Of a stretch of DNA of 64,000 nucleotides, positions 1 through 11,743 are shown piece after piece; the stretch's first letter is position 1, and each line of letters begins with the position of its first letter. Origin of the DNA: Zingiber officinale (lineage: Eukaryota; Streptophyta; Magnoliopsida; Zingiberales; Zingiberaceae); assembly GCF_018446385.1 (NCBI RefSeq), contig NC_055992.1:101202947-101266946 (forward strand), read 5' to 3'. Position numbers and translations under genes: made by a program. A model generated the notes under the pieces. That model saw nothing but the letters and a program-made list of their open reading frames with translations. It did no database searches and was not told the DNA's origin.

Positions 1-1
1 A

Positions 2-674
2 TATGAACTCTTTGATATTTATTGGGAATATTTTGGACTCAAGGAACAAACTTAGATGATCAAAGTCAGTGTCAAAAAATTTGGAGGTACTCCTACAAGG
101 ATCCAAGAGTTCGCTGATAAGGTCAAACAAAACTTAGGAACTTTGTGGACGGAGTACAAGGGAATAAATGATAAATTGAATGTTGAGAGTCAAAGTATAC
201 AGATAGAATGTTGTGGTAGATATGGTGGTACTAGTGGTGGTGGTGGTCTTTGTGATGAATTATTTAATGATGTGGAAGTACAAAAAAAAAGAAGAACAAC
301 TTCAAGAGATATTCAATGAAGTGGATAATTACCTAGCCGATGAGATTGAAAAATGATCTAATCAATCTTTCAATCTTTTGGAGTGGTGGAGAGGAAGCGA
401 AACTAGGTACTCAATCCTTTCAATTATTGCCAAGGATATTTTTGCAAATCCATGCTCAACCATTGTTAGCGAGTCCGCTTTTAACTTGGGCAAAAGGATT
501 GTGGATCCTTTTAGGACCAGTTTGAGTCCTAAAATGTTAAAGGCATTAGTGTGCACTAGTGATTGGCTAAGAGCGGAGGAGTTTAGTTTTGGAAAGATCC
601 AACAGATGATGACCTTGAATTATATAAGAAAATTGAAGAAATTGAAAAGAGTAAGAGTTTTTTTATTTAATTAA
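2..674 (+). pseudogene. hAT-family transposase, C-terminal fragment
   Basis: The 3' end of a hAT (Ac-like, BED zinc-finger type) transposase, open at the window edge. The first part (56-319) resembles the region before the dimerisation domain. The second part (about 290-674) carries the hAT C-terminal dimerisation motif: a LLEWWRG segment, then NPCSTIVSESAFNLGKRIVD and an LVCTSDWLR helix, in the order usual for the family. Two lesions break it: a frame change near an A-run at about 281-291, and an in-frame TGA at 354-356. The ends of the element are not visible. Family assignment is secure from the motif order; activity is excluded by the breaks. Confidence 0.85.
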
Positions 675-889
675 ATTTAAATTTAAATAATATTTATCAT
701 TGTTAATCTAACATAAATTATAATGTTTCTTTTCACAACCATAAATTCCACTCAAAACTATTCCAGAGCTACTTGTTCTACTTCCACCTCTACTTCGGTC
801 TAACTTGAAGAGTAAAATTATATTTATATTGCTAACTAGATGTCTATGTAGCATGGATGCTCTGGAATATTTTTTTGAGGTATTGGATA
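675..889. other. 3' flank of hAT remnant, no gene
   Basis: AT-rich sequence between the hAT coding fragment and the palindromic GTAGC array. No protein family is recognised. It is probably the 3' untranslated part of the hAT element; no terminal inverted repeat could be identified. Confidence 0.4.
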
Positions 890-1470
890 CAGATACAGAT
901 ATGATACGGGTAGAAGCTATGTAGCTGCTACTATATAATGTAGTTGCTACAATTGTAGCAGCTACATAACTGCTACAACACAAAGTAGCTGTTATAATTA
1001 AAAAGCTATGTAGCTGCTACAACATACTACAACATAAACACGGTTACAATTGTAGCAATTACGTAGCTGAGACAACATAAAGGAGCTACTACAACACAAA
1101 GTAGTTGCTACAACATGAAGTAGCTGGTACAATTGTAGCAGTAGCTACACAGCTGCTACAACACAAAGTAGCTTTTATAATTGTAGAAGCTACATAGCTG
1201 CTACAACACAAAGTAGTTGCTACAACACACAAAATAGCCGCTACAATTATAAAACTACATAGTTGCGACAATATAGACTTTGTGTTGTAGACTTATAATA
1301 GCTATAAGCCCGTAGTTACTACAACGTAGAGTTTGTGTTGTAACAGCTATGTGCTCGCAGTTGCTACAACATGATTAAATAAATTATGATCACGTTGTAG
1401 TAGCTATGGTTATGTAGCTGCTACAATAGTCAACATAGAGTTAACATCCGTCGCTATTACAATAGAAAAA
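890..1470. repeat. Palindromic GTAGC(T/A)GCTACAA tandem array
   Basis: About 580 bp of degenerate repeats built on GTAGCTGCTACAAC and its complement GTTGTAGCAGCTAC, often joined by CACAAAGTAG. Because the core GTAGC.GCTAC is self-complementary, the array can form many small hairpins. It follows directly after the hAT transposase fragment and may be that element's subterminal repeat region, where transposase-binding repeats are usual. That role is inference. Open frames across it are low-complexity artefacts. Confidence 0.7.
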
Positions 1471-2424
1471 AAAATCTGCTATATATAGTGAAAATGGGGC
1501 ATAGTCGTGCAATGGAAGTCGGGTAGGATATAATTTCTATTGATTTTAAAGTTCTCATCCATGGATACTTTAAAATAATTAACTATCTATTATCCTCATC
1601 TTGCATCTATTTCTACAAGTGTGTTATATGCCTACTGCAGTGAAGGAGCAGATGTGAGATGTCACTTCACATTCATTTAAAAAGTGGTTTGATCCTAATA
1701 CAAATTATAAAGTATTTACTTTTGTGTTTTTTTGGATAAGTAAATTTTGTTGGATAAGAAAAAAATATGTTTTTTGTAATCAATATATACTTTAGTTTAT
1801 GTTAATTGTTACTGGTGAACTTTCTTTTATAATTCAATATTTTAGTTGTTGTTAATAATTGATCATATTCGACTAAATTTTATTGTTGGTTGTCAATTTG
1901 TTAATGCATTGTTATTATGAGTAGGAGTATTATGTGACTTTTGAATTAGTTATATTTCTTAGTGTTAAAGTGATTTCGGTATACCAAAATTTTCGTAATA
2001 CGAAATCTTTGGTATGACCGATATGTAATTTATATTGTACTGAAAATTCGGTATACTAAAGTTTCGATATACCAAAGTTTTGATAATCTACCGGTATAAA
2101 TCTTTTTATATTGAAATTTTTGTTATATCATATCGAACCAACCCTATGCCTAACGTGCAATATTGTAATTTTAATATTCTCTTAAATTTGTTATGTTAAT
2201 TTTTTATCCTATATAATTGTTAAACACTATTAGCTAAAAGAATTTGATCACTACAGATGATTCTAATCGACTGAAATGATTTTTAGCCAACTAACTAATT
2301 GAAGTCAAATTAAGCAGGTCAAACTAAGCAGGTTGAGCGAAAAAGCATTTTTTAAATCTTTAATAAAATTAAATGCATAAATTATCAAATAAATAAATTA
2401 ATCAATCCTACGGTGCTATAATTT

Positions 2425-3565
2425 ATTTCTAGACTAAGATTTCTTTATTAAACGTACCAGAAGCTGAGGACCGGACAAGAAAGGAGAGCGTTACTGCTAC
2501 TGCTTTTAGGAGCCGAGAAAGAAAGAGCTGCATCTGTCCAATGGAAGCTAAAGCTCTACAATGTTGTATTGGCTTTTAGAGTTCTACAAATCCTAACAAA
2601 AAGTCTCAATTCAACGCCTTAAATTCCAAACTGATGGTAGAAGTCCAGTCAATTGTCTTATCGGTGTTAAAAAGATTGAAAAATTGTGTGTATGTAATTA
2701 ATTTGGAGATTGCAAAATGGCTGACTTAAGTCTACAGTTTGTACATGTGATCTACATAATTTAGAGATGAATCTTAAAGATATTAGAGTGAATGTAATTA
2801 TCTTTATTATAAAAAATGCACCAAATAAATATTATTGTATTTTAAATTTATTTTCCTTTATTTTGAAGTTTCGACAAACTAAAAGTATTTTCTAAATATA
2901 TTTGGTTATTTTAAATTTTATAAGATTGCCAAATGTTTTTGAACAATAATGAATAACGTCTAATTGACTATAGATTATTAAATATTTTTAATAAGGAGTA
3001 TCTGATGTTAGAGGTTTTAAATTTATTTTAAATAGGCACAGTTTGCAGTCTTAATTATATATCAAACATATTCATTTGTATTGATTTTCAACCTTGTGAG
3101 ATCATTAAATATTTTAACTAAAATTATATATTTAATGATATTGAAGGTCTAATATTTTGATGTTCAATTCTATTAATTTTTATTTTATACGATTGTCAAA
3201 TATTTTCAACCCAAAAGACTTATTCCATTCCCGATTTAAGCAATAAAAATGGATGAAATGAAGCAAGTCAAGTTAAACAGAGGATTTAAAGAACAAGAGG
3301 AATGCATCTTAGGTGAAAGTTCAAAATAAGATGAGTTTTTTTTAATATTTAGTAAAATTAAATATGGACAAGTATTTCTTTCTTAAACATACCTGAAGAT
3401 GAGGAGTGGCCAAGGACGAAGAGCGTTACTGCTAATAGAGAAAGAAAGAGCTGCTGCATCTGCCCAATGAAAGCTTAAGCTCTTAATGATTTTGAGCTGC
3501 TTCCAACTGCAATTTAATCGGTTGTATTGCCTTTTAGAGTTGCTACAAATTTTAGCAAAAGACAT
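2425..3565. repeat. Diverged direct duplication (2425-2600 and 3375-3565)
   Basis: Two segments of about 180 bp share the order CTTTATTAAAC...ACC, GAGCGTTACTGCTA, GAGAAAGAAAGAGCTG, CATCTG(T/C)CCAATG and TTTTAGAGTT.CTACAAAT. They are separated by roughly 770 bp of AT-rich DNA. The second copy holds a 40-bp insert around 3485-3525. They could be the decayed ends of an LTR-like or MITE-like element, but no terminal motif or TSD is evident. Confidence 0.65.
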
Positions 3566-3778
3566 AATCTAACATATTTTTTTTTTAATGGACACCTTTA
3601 AAATCTGATGGGAACCGGGAACCAGGAAGATAGACAAAGAGATGAGAATGGTTGACTAATTCAACAAAGTGTCAACATCCGATTAGAAAAATAAATGGGA
3701 ACAATATGAAGTGGACGACCTAGTCGACGACTGAGTCCATGTAACATGGTAGTGAAAACGTGGAATTCGTAATCCCAG

Positions 3779-3821
<43 letters not shown>
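3779..3821. repeat. TA dinucleotide microsatellite
   Basis: An uninterrupted run of about 21 TA units. No associated gene. Confidence 0.98.
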
Positions 3822-3823
<2 letters not shown>

Positions 3824-4814
3824 TAAAAGAATTTTTTTCTCTTAATTTTATCAAGATTTGAACTCTTACCTTATGATAGTAATTTTATTTCGTACTAGCC
3901 AACTCAACTTTACCCAGGGGCACCTAGTCCATGTAACATGATGGCAATAGAAGAATATACTCATTTCAGCGCTCCCGCTAATTCGTCCCAGGGCCAACAT
4001 AAAAGAGGTAAATCATAGACGACTACTAACTTTTGGAATAATAATTAGCACATAAAAGAGACATTTACTATAATTTTATTAAAATTCGAATCCTAAATCT
4101 CATGATGACAACCCAATCTATGTAACATCCACCATGAATAACTAATTTAATTAAAATAATTTTATGAAGAAAAACACATTTTTTTAAAATGTCTTTTCAA
4201 CAGTTAACCCGTCACCTACTTTTACAAAACTACCCTTATTCTTTTAAATCAAACTATTAAATTTTCTTTCTCTTCTTTTATCTCCTCCTTAAAAGTCTTT
4301 TTAGATCAAATTATTCTTATTTTTTTTTAGACTAGAAATAAATTTATTTTACAAAACGAAAAGCCACAAAACACTCTTTCCAATCATTCTAAGTCACCAA
4401 TCTCTTGCCCTCTTCTTACAAAAAAAAAAAAAAAAAAAAGCTTCTTCTCCTTTAGCTTATGATTTGATGTATCACATTTTCCGTTACTTCTCTCCCCCCT
4501 CCCTTTAGATTTTGGCATTTTAGAAACATATATTATGTGTTAATTGTTAGTTTGGTGCTTTAAGTTTTCATCTATTTTGATAGTAGGAATCTTAAATATT
4601 TTCTATTATATAATTGTTGAATATTTATTAGTTTTATCATTTAGGATTGATTCTAAGTATCTTTATTACTTGACAAATTATGTCTTGATTTCTTGTAGAA
4701 CTATTTAATATGTCAAGATATTTTTTCAAGAAAATCAAATGTTCAAGAATCATCATCTTCTAAAAAAAAAGGAATACTGATCAGTCCACTAAAAAAAAAG
4801 AATTATGAAACTTG

Positions 4815-5322
4815 TGTTGAAAAAACTCTCAAGAATCTTCTGATAAACTTCATATTAGTTCTATAAGAATTTAAATCAAATTTTGTACTAAATAAACATG
4901 ATAGCTGAATGTAAAAAAATAATAATCGATTATTATCTCCAACTATTGATATCTTGAAAAATGCCTTGAACACCACTTGAATGATGCTTAATGTTTTAGA
5001 ATCTTCTAAATACTCCAAACCTCTTATGTAGATGATGTTATTATTCTTGAAAGGTTGTATATTTAGGGACCCTAAAGGCCAGAGACTCATTACTATCATT
5101 GAGTTAATTCTTAAGATTATGACAAATCATGACACAAAAATCATAGCATATTAAAAGATATGATATGCCTATTAAGGTAAGATTTTGATTAATTATGCAC
5201 ATTTAAATCTTACAATATATGAATACTTAATTAAGATAAAAAATGTGCATTAAATAAAATCTTAACAAATTTGAGTTACTTAATAAGGTAAGATTTTTAC
5301 TAAAAATAAAATCTTTCCAACA
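4815..5322 (-). mobile_element. Putative 3' LTR of decayed copia element
   Basis: Begins TGTTGA and ends CCAACA, and is followed at once by TTCTCCCACTTGAC, the complement of a polypurine tract. This layout matches the 3' LTR of a minus-strand copia element and fits the minus-strand copia coding remnant to the right. Inside are several copies and inversions of TAAGATTTT. No second LTR is present for comparison. Confidence 0.5.
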
Positions 5323-6171
5323 TTCTCCCACTTGACACATATATATCTTATCATTCACTAAATAAGTGAATAAGATACATGAATCATGATGATAGATTCT
5401 CTAAACATGAGTATTATCTTCCATCTATCACAATGCATCATGCTTCTCAACCGATGTTTCTTAATGAATACACCTTATACTTATTCAAGGTCCAACTTTA
5501 GTGATATTTCTCAAATTACTGAATGTGTACACAAATATGAGAATACATCATGATTGAGTTTCATTAATTACCAAATTATTTTTACAACTAAAATTAAATA
5601 GAAACAAGTTCTATTCTTTTTTACATGATCCCTAAATTTCAACTGTGGCATGCCTTTAGGATCAACAATCATCAATTCAATGCTAATGTTTTCAATAACC
5701 ACTGTCCTATCTCTAACATATTCTTTTATGACTAGATACTTAATGCCAATATGTTTAGTTTAATTCCTACTTTTATTGTTTTTATCCCCAAAAAAATAAC
5801 AACTGAATTGCCACAATATATCGTCAATAATCTATAAATAGAATCCATAATTCTAAGCCCTGAAATGAAACTCTTTATCCAAATACTATGTGAGGTCACC
5901 TCAAAATAGGATACAAACTCATCCTCCTAGTGAAAGTGACAGTTAACGTCTATTTTGCATTTCTCCAAGACACAACTCCATTAGCTAGCATAAAAATATA
6001 TCATAAAGTTGATTTTCATGAATCAATATAGCTATCGTAGCTTGAATCAGAGTAGCCAATCACTTCTAATTTTTCAGCACGTCTAAATACAAACATGTAG
6101 TCTTTAGTCCCTTGAAGGTATCTCATCACCTTCTTTGCAGCTTTCCAATGGTTTATACTCAGATGACTTTG
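5323..6171 (-). pseudogene. Ty1/copia RNase H remnant
   Basis: Read on the minus strand, 6171 down to about 5800 gives a decayed copia RNase H entry region: a block like HWKAAKKVMRYLQGTKDYM, then a GYSDSSY motif. This is the standard segment after reverse transcriptase in copia polyproteins. The rest towards 5323 is too degraded to translate and ends at the polypurine-like tract beside the LTR. Everything upstream in element orientation (RT, integrase, gag) is missing, cut off at 6171 where an unrelated LTR starts. Confidence 0.75.
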
Positions 6172-6715
6172 TGTAGGATCGTTGCGCTAGAGGGGGGTAA
6201 ATAACGCTCATGATTTTTCAAGTTTTTCGAAAAACATTTGAGAGTAATAATAGGCAGCAAAAATAGAATGTAAAAGCAAATAAACATTAACACAACCAAG
6301 TCGTAATTGGTTCGGAGCCTATGATGACTCCTACTCTAAGGCCTATATGTGAGAGTGCTTTCGTTGGGCAATCACTAATCAATCGTAAAGATTACAGATA
6401 CAATATCAATTTAAGTGCAAGTAATTTGAAATGTCAACAATATTGATGACTCAAAGGTAGGTCTTTAGCGTAGTCATCGTTGAAGTAGCTTTCGGGCATT
6501 GTCGAGTCATCTATCGAGCAGCGCGCAGGAGAGAAACTTGTTCATACTGATGTTTGCAAGCTGCTAGTCAAACCCTCTTTTTATATCCCCACCCGAGTGC
6601 TTAAATCCCCTCCTGGATGTCTGGAGTGTGCTGACATGGTGAGCTCTTATTGAAACTTTATCCGAGAAGTTTATCGATGTCCATGCACCGAAAACATTGA
6701 CATGGGTCAACAAGT
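6172..6715. mobile_element. Truncated copia-type LTR (same family as 34694 and 41319)
   Basis: Starts TGTAGGATCG followed by CGCTAGAGGGGGGT and later TTGGTTCGGAGCC and ACTCCTACTCTAAGG. These landmarks recur in the same order in the LTRs at 34694-35984 and 41319-42730. The copy is cut at 6715 by the gypsy LTR that begins at 6716, so the family's other half is missing. Confidence 0.75.
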
Positions 6716-8260
6716 TGATGAGTTACTATTTGATATAGTCTTTTGGGTTAATATTTGGTGTATTACATTTAATTTCACATGTTTATATTTACTTTTTATC
6801 ATGTTTATACATGGAGATTGTTTTATCTCAAGTGTATATTGTTTTATCTTAATTCATGATATTAATCTCACAATTTAAATTTAGTTTTGTAGGGCACTTG
6901 AGTTGATTCAATTGGTACATGATCAAGGCCAACAAGTGATCCATTCCACAAATGGAGAAGATCATACCCAATCTAGTTCAACCTATTCCTACTTATTCAT
7001 CTTAACCCAAGTCAAACCCACCTCAACAAAACCCTAATGTTGCATTTGAATCTAACTTAAACCCCCAAATAAACTTGGTTCAAAATCTGATATAAAAACC
7101 CAGATTTCATGGATGAACAGTGGCTTGCGCTACTATTCATCCGCGATCTTCTTCATTGCACGACGCAACCCACCATCTTCTTCCTCCAGATTTTATTCTC
7201 AGTAAGTTTCATTGACGACGAGGTTCCCAGCTACTGGTGTCCAGGTTCCAGCCATCTAAGCTCGCTTTAAGGTGTTCCTGTGTTGACAATTCTGGTTCGA
7301 CGACTCTATTTCCGCCCTAATCAGTGGTGTTCCTTCAATTCATTGGCTCTGCCTCACAGCAGTGATCATCGGCGGCGTTCCTTTGGTATCACTCGATCCC
7401 TTCCGACAACCTTACATCCACCACTAGTGCCACATTGGATCAGAGTTTCTAGAATCACAGAATTGCAGATCCCCTGAGTTTGGCAGCTCCGATCTTCATC
7501 AGCTTCACTTGGAGAGTTGTCCTATGGTTTTGGCAAAGGTCAAGTTGAGTATAGTGTTTGTGAGCTTCTTCTCCGATTGCCGAAGTGAGGTTTCACCAAG
7601 CTTCCTTGTGTAACAGTAAGGAGAGACTTGATTGAGAAGTGGTTTGGTGTGGAGATGGTTTAGATTTCATTTTTTTAGCATTCTTTTTATTGTTGGTCGA
7701 TTTGGATTTCAATGTGTCATTTGGATTCAGTAATCATAGTTCTTTTTAGCTTAATTGTTTGAATTCAAGTGTAGTGGATACTTAGTTTCAATTGAGTTCC
7801 AAGTAGTTGTTCATCTTGCTTTAGCTTAGATTTTGGTTCTATTGAGTAGTTTAGTTTTCTTTAGCTAGGATTTAATTCTTGCTTTATATAATTCATTTGT
7901 GTCTTGCTATTTCATACCTTAGTTTAATTGTGTTGATGGTGAAACTCATAGCGTAGAGTGACAATACGTTGTGAATTAATTATTGGTACTTAGTTAGATT
8001 TCATTCATGCATTAAATTCATTTCTTACTATTTTGCTTTTACATTGGTTAGATTTAGAATTAAAATCAAACAACCCCCATTTTAATAAAGAAAAACCTCA
8101 AAATAGTTCTAAGTCTAAGATAAACATCCGATTGTTAGTTCCTCAAGAGATTCGACCCTGGGCTCTTTATTATGACATCATTGTGAAGTTAAGGGGTTTA
8201 TTGGAATTACATTGTTAATTTGATAAGTATACTCATGACGCTCAATTTAGACTCTTATCA
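6716..8260 (+). mobile_element. 5' LTR of a Ty3/gypsy element (G0)
   Basis: A 1545-bp block starting TGATGAGTTAC and ending CTCTTATCA, with TG...CA ends. It is followed immediately by TTTTGGCGCCATTGCCGGGG, the conserved sequence at the LTR/interior junction of Athila/Tat-type gypsy elements. Short open frames inside (for example 7280-7477) show no family resemblance. The LTR truncates the copia LTR on its left. Confidence 0.8.
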
Positions 8261-8283
8261 AATTTTGGCGCCATTGCCGGGGA
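8261..8283 (+). promoter_or_regulatory. Primer-binding-site region of G0
   Basis: TTTTGGCGCCATTGCCGGGG directly after the LTR end. The same motif, slightly altered, marks the LTR/interior junction of G1 (15718-15740) and, inverted, of G2 (24676-24699). It fixes the plus orientation of this element. Confidence 0.75.
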
Positions 8284-8772
8284 ACATCGGTGTTTGGTGA
8301 TCTTAGAATTATTTTACTAAATTGTTTGGTGCCTTGATACGTATTTGTTTTATATATCCATGTGTTTGATATTTTAAGCTTCCTGTGTCTGGCAATATTG
8401 TTGGTTTCATTGTTTCAGGAAAGACCAGGATATGTATTTAGTAGCCATGGATCCATTTGAGGCTTTGATGATGGAGGGAGCTAAACATGATAATATTGAT
8501 CACATGAAGAAGATGCTCACTACCATTAAGTGTACTCCACTTCCTTATTGACTCCTATTATTGAACCGTATTCGACCACCTGAAATTCAGGGGAGTTTGT
8601 TCCATTCCATCTTTAATTTGTCATTGAAGATACCATGTCTTTATTTTGTTGCATGAATAATCTCTTGGTTTACTTTAGCACTCTTTTTGGTTTTCATAAA
8701 TAAAATGTACCCCTTGGCATTTCTTTATATCATTTTAGAGATGTTGAAAGCTAGTTAAATTTGATTGTTAAG
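8284..8772 (+). pseudogene. Leader and gag start of G0, truncated
   Basis: The interior leader runs to a short reading frame near 8448 that begins MDPFEALMMEGAKHDN and stops after about 35 residues. This is where gag would start. No further gag or pol is present. The element is cut at 8773 by the next gypsy LTR. Confidence 0.5.
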
Positions 8773-10653
8773 TAATGTACGTAGATTATATGCACTTTTA
8801 TGCATGTTTTAACACACATCTACTTGTATTTTATTAGCATAATCTATGTTTATTGTATCCTATTTCATTATGATGTTATATTTCCACTTATTTTGTTTAG
8901 AGATATACTCTTTGATTATTTTGATTGATAGGATGTGATTTGGAGTGAAAATGGAGCAAAAAATGTACATTGGAGTAACTTATGAAAATCTAGCTCAAGC
9001 TTTGTGAAACCACATGGCCGTGTGGTCTTGCCCATGCAAATTAAGTTCTGGCCATGTGAACTCACACGACCGTGCCATACTCCAAAAGAGAAGCAGCACA
9101 CAGCCATGTAAATATACATGACCGTGTGACTCTACATGGCCGTGTGGTCGGACTAGAGGAGGAGCAGTACGTGGCCGTGTGATCCCACATTGCCGTGCCA
9201 CCCATTCAGAGACAAAGACGAACACGACTGTGTGAAACCACACGGTCGTGTCACCTGACCAAAGGCTAAGAAGAAATTTGTTGTGTGGAGGAGAAGCTGA
9301 GGTCGTGTCACCCATCCAGCAACAAGTAGAGTATAACCATGTGATCCCACACGATCGTGCAACTCTAACAGAGAAGGAGCAGAACACGACCGTGTGAATC
9401 AACATGGCCGTGTCACTAAGGCCGAGACCAAGAAGGCTCCGGCCGTGTGGATACCACACGGACGTGGCACGGGCCTTGTGAAGCCCGTACCCAACCCTAT
9501 TTAAGGGGGTTTTCTCCCTTTTTGGAGGATCTTTGGCTTGGGGATCACCCCCATTCCTTGGAGAAGGGTTCCCCCCTTGGAAGAACCCTAGATCTTCCAT
9601 CTTTGCTAATCCGTCCACCTCCAGAGTAAGGGAATGCCTCCAAAGACACTACGCTTCAAGGATAATCACTCTCCTCTCTCTATTTCTATGTATTGAGTTG
9701 TATTTTGCTTCTTTCTTCATCTCTAGTTGTATCTCCCTTGCTACGAAATAAATTTCTAGATTTAGGATGTAGGAAGTAGCTATGATGTGATTGTGGATGT
9801 ATGAATTATGTATTCGGATATTTTCTTGTGCTATGAAGTGTTTATATCATGTTCTATTTGTATTGTGCCTTATATGTGTTCGATGAAATGTATGTGAGGT
9901 CAATTCATGTAGATGTATGGTTTTGATCACCATGTAGAGGAAGAACATTGGATTGCATAATTATGGGGCGTTATGATAGAAGATATTCCTTACTTTCTAC
10001 GGTGTTTCCTTGAAACAGGGATCAATTCTCTACTAGGGAGGTTAATTAGAGTTTGGAGGGTTCTCCCAAATTAATGTTAGGAAATGACTTGTATAATCTA
10101 GGAACATATAACCGGAGGGCCCTGTGACAGAGCATAACCCTTTAACGAAACTTCCTAAGTTACCTCTTATACTTAATTGTATTAATCGACCATTAGAAAG
10201 TAAATCAGGTAACTCTAGAATTGAATGACCGAGGGACCCTAGTGATAGGAGTATCCCATTAACAGACTTTCTAGAGATACTTCTTTACTTAATAGCAGTA
10301 TAACTTGGGTAGACTCTCTGGTGCAACCTATTCGGGGTTGTGCTAAGCTTTAATTAGGATCCCTACATAAGTGTAAGCATGAAGTTAAGTAGATGAATAA
10401 TGCATAGATACATTAACTAGTATCATAACGAAATTGAAATCCTATAATCTATTCACTTTCACTCACTTACACTCTTTCTCCCTCTATCTACTCTCTCTTT
10501 CCTTCTCCCTCTCTTCAACCTCTCTTCTAGCATTTGTGAACCATCCTTCGATTGTTTAGATAATTCATTGTACGAAGTTAATTAGTACTTAATGAATAGT
10601 CCCTATGAGTTTGATATCTTTTGCATTGCTGACGACGTAATCGTGCACTTATG
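8773..10653 (+). mobile_element. 5' LTR of Athila-like gypsy element G1 (main part)
   Basis: Homologous, in inverse orientation, to the G2 LTRs. It begins TAATGTACGTAGATTATAT, where G2 has TGATGTGCGTAG, and it carries the same CACGGCCGTG-rich block (about 9000-9480) and the same downstream segments. The last 10 bp lie at 15708-15717, beyond the CACTA insertion, then the TTTTTGGCATCGTTGCC junction follows. Reconstructed length is about 1.89 kb. A TATTTAAGGGGGTTTTCTC stretch near 9500 sits where the G2 LTR has its TATA box. Open frames of up to 207 codons across the palindromic block are repeat artefacts. Confidence 0.85.
9000..9480. repeat. CACACGGCCGTGTG palindrome cluster 1 (G1 LTR)
   Basis: More than a dozen half or full copies of the palindrome CACACGGCCGTGTG and variants such as ACATGGCCGTGTGG. 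They are spaced irregularly by about 15-45 bp. The same cluster is present in the G2 LTRs, in the G2 interior and in the LTR fragment at 36136. Confidence 0.9.
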
Positions 10654-10880
10654 CACTACAAGAAAAACCTTCATAGACATCGGTGGAACAACAACGGTTT
10701 TAAGCAAAAACCGATGTCTTTGAGTATTTTACACCGATTTTTCTAAAAACTGGTGTCTATGAGCGCAGATTTTCGTTCATAGACATCGGTTTTTTAGTTG
10801 GTGTCTATGAGCGCCTTTTTTTGTTAATAGACATCGGTTTTAACAGCGGTTTTTAAAACCCAGTGTTAATAAACAAAAAA
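10654..10880. repeat. Left TIR and subterminal repeats of CACTA-1
   Basis: The terminal CACTACAAGAAAA is followed by at least five copies, in both orientations, of ATAGACATCGG(T)TTT. Such subterminal motifs are the transposase-binding sites in characterised CACTA elements; here that function is inferred. The right end carries the matching set. Confidence 0.85.
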
Positions 10881-10974
10881 AAATAATTTAATTTTTTCAC
10901 CGGCCAAAATTTACAACACTTCACAAAATTCCCTCCAAACCTAAACCAATATCGTGCCCCTTCTCTCAGCCTAA

Positions 10975-11500
10975 ACCTAAACCTCAGCCTCATCTCCCTC
11001 TTCCACTTCCGCCGCCTCGCCCTCGGAGATCTCGCCGTCGCCGTCCCCTTCGTCTGCAAGTCCTGGTACCGCGCCTCCCTCGACCCTAGCTGCTGGCGCC
11101 GCCTCAACTTCCGCTCCCTCGGATTCACGCCCTGTAGCCCTTTCTCCCGCGCCTTTGCGCTCCGCTACTGCCTCCACTCCCCCCTCTCCTTCTCCGCCTT
11201 CCTCCGTTTCACCCTCCACCGCTCCCGTGGCATCGTCGACCAACTCGCCTTCCCCCTTTCCTCTGCCGTCTCCATCCATGACCTCGCCTATGCCTCTGTC
11301 AAGTGAGTCTACGCCTCCTTCTGGTTTCGTCGCCCTCATTGCTCACTACTTGTTCGACGAATTTGCTCATCGATTATTAGCGCAGATGCCTGAGATTGAA
11401 GGCGCTGGCTTTGCCGGACAACCTGATGCTGGAGGACGACCTTCGAATCCCGGAGCTGGTGCGGTGGTGGAAGGATCTGGAGCATCTGGAGATGGAGATA
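10975..11500 (+). pseudogene. Captured F-box/LRR protein fragment (two exons)
   Basis: Exon 1 (to 11302) encodes the later half of an F-box, with the VCKSWYRASLDPSCWRRL signature, and continues into the start of the LRR-type region with an SVSIHDLAYASVK block. A GTGAGT donor at 11303 and a GCAG acceptor ending at 11385 define an 83-bp intron, and the codon split across it is preserved. Exon 2 continues LRLKALALPDNLMLEDDLRI and RWWKDLEHLEME. This resembles plant F-box/LRR proteins of the At3g48880 type, normally around 300 residues, so only the N-terminal third is present and the first F-box residues are missing. Exon 2 runs without a stop into the trigger-factor piece. High GC content sets it apart from the surrounding AT-rich DNA. 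Confidence 0.8.
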
Positions 11501-11743
11501 GTTGGCATCTTCGCCCCACCCATCCTCTCTTCCTCGCGCTCCTGCAATCTATCCTTTGCTATCCCCATCTCCCTCCCCAAACCTTTGTCTTTCGCCACCT
11601 CTTCCCTCCCACGCCTTCACTCACCTCCCTCACGAAACCCGGGGCCTTTCCGTGCCCAAGTTAGTGTCTCCGCTGCTCAGAAGACGAAAGATAGGTTGCC
11701 AGCCAACCTCATTGTGACGGAGACCAAAGGGCCTCACTCCACT
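11386..11743 (+). CDS. Chimeric exon: F-box/LRR segment fused to trigger-factor N-terminus
   Basis: One open frame crosses the junction between two unrelated host genes, with the change near 11495-11515. It is bounded by a good acceptor (AG at 11384-11385, from the F-box gene) and a good donor (GT at 11744, from the trigger-factor gene). Joined through the flanking introns, exon 1 of the F-box piece, this exon and the two following trigger-factor exons stay in one frame. A hybrid protein could therefore be made if the element is transcribed. No promoter or start codon for it is identified, and expression is not demonstrated. Confidence 0.55.

Larger units (their letters stand above)
1471..4814. 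other. AT-rich intergenic stretch with small repeats, no gene
   Basis: No coding sequence is recognised. Visible structure: degenerate copies and inversions of TTCGGTATACCAAA at about 1975-2130; a diverged direct duplication (2425-2600 and 3375-3565); a TA microsatellite at 3779-3821; two similar segments near 3850-3910 and 4075-4140 with the wording ATTTGAACTC / ATTCGAATCC, which read on the minus strand resemble a tRNA-like B box and could be SINE debris; and an A-run at 4421-4439. Confidence 0.6.

Noticed and set aside
8995-9618. 207-codon minus-strand frame in the G1 LTR
   Set aside because: It crosses the CACGGCCGTG cluster and encodes repeated HGRV/SHGHV-type peptides; a repeat artefact inside an LTR.
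10977-11664. GC-rich frames on both strands around 11 kb (120 codons minus, 169 codons plus)
   Set aside because: These are shadows of the F-box and trigger-factor exons, which have clear homology in the other plus-strand frames.
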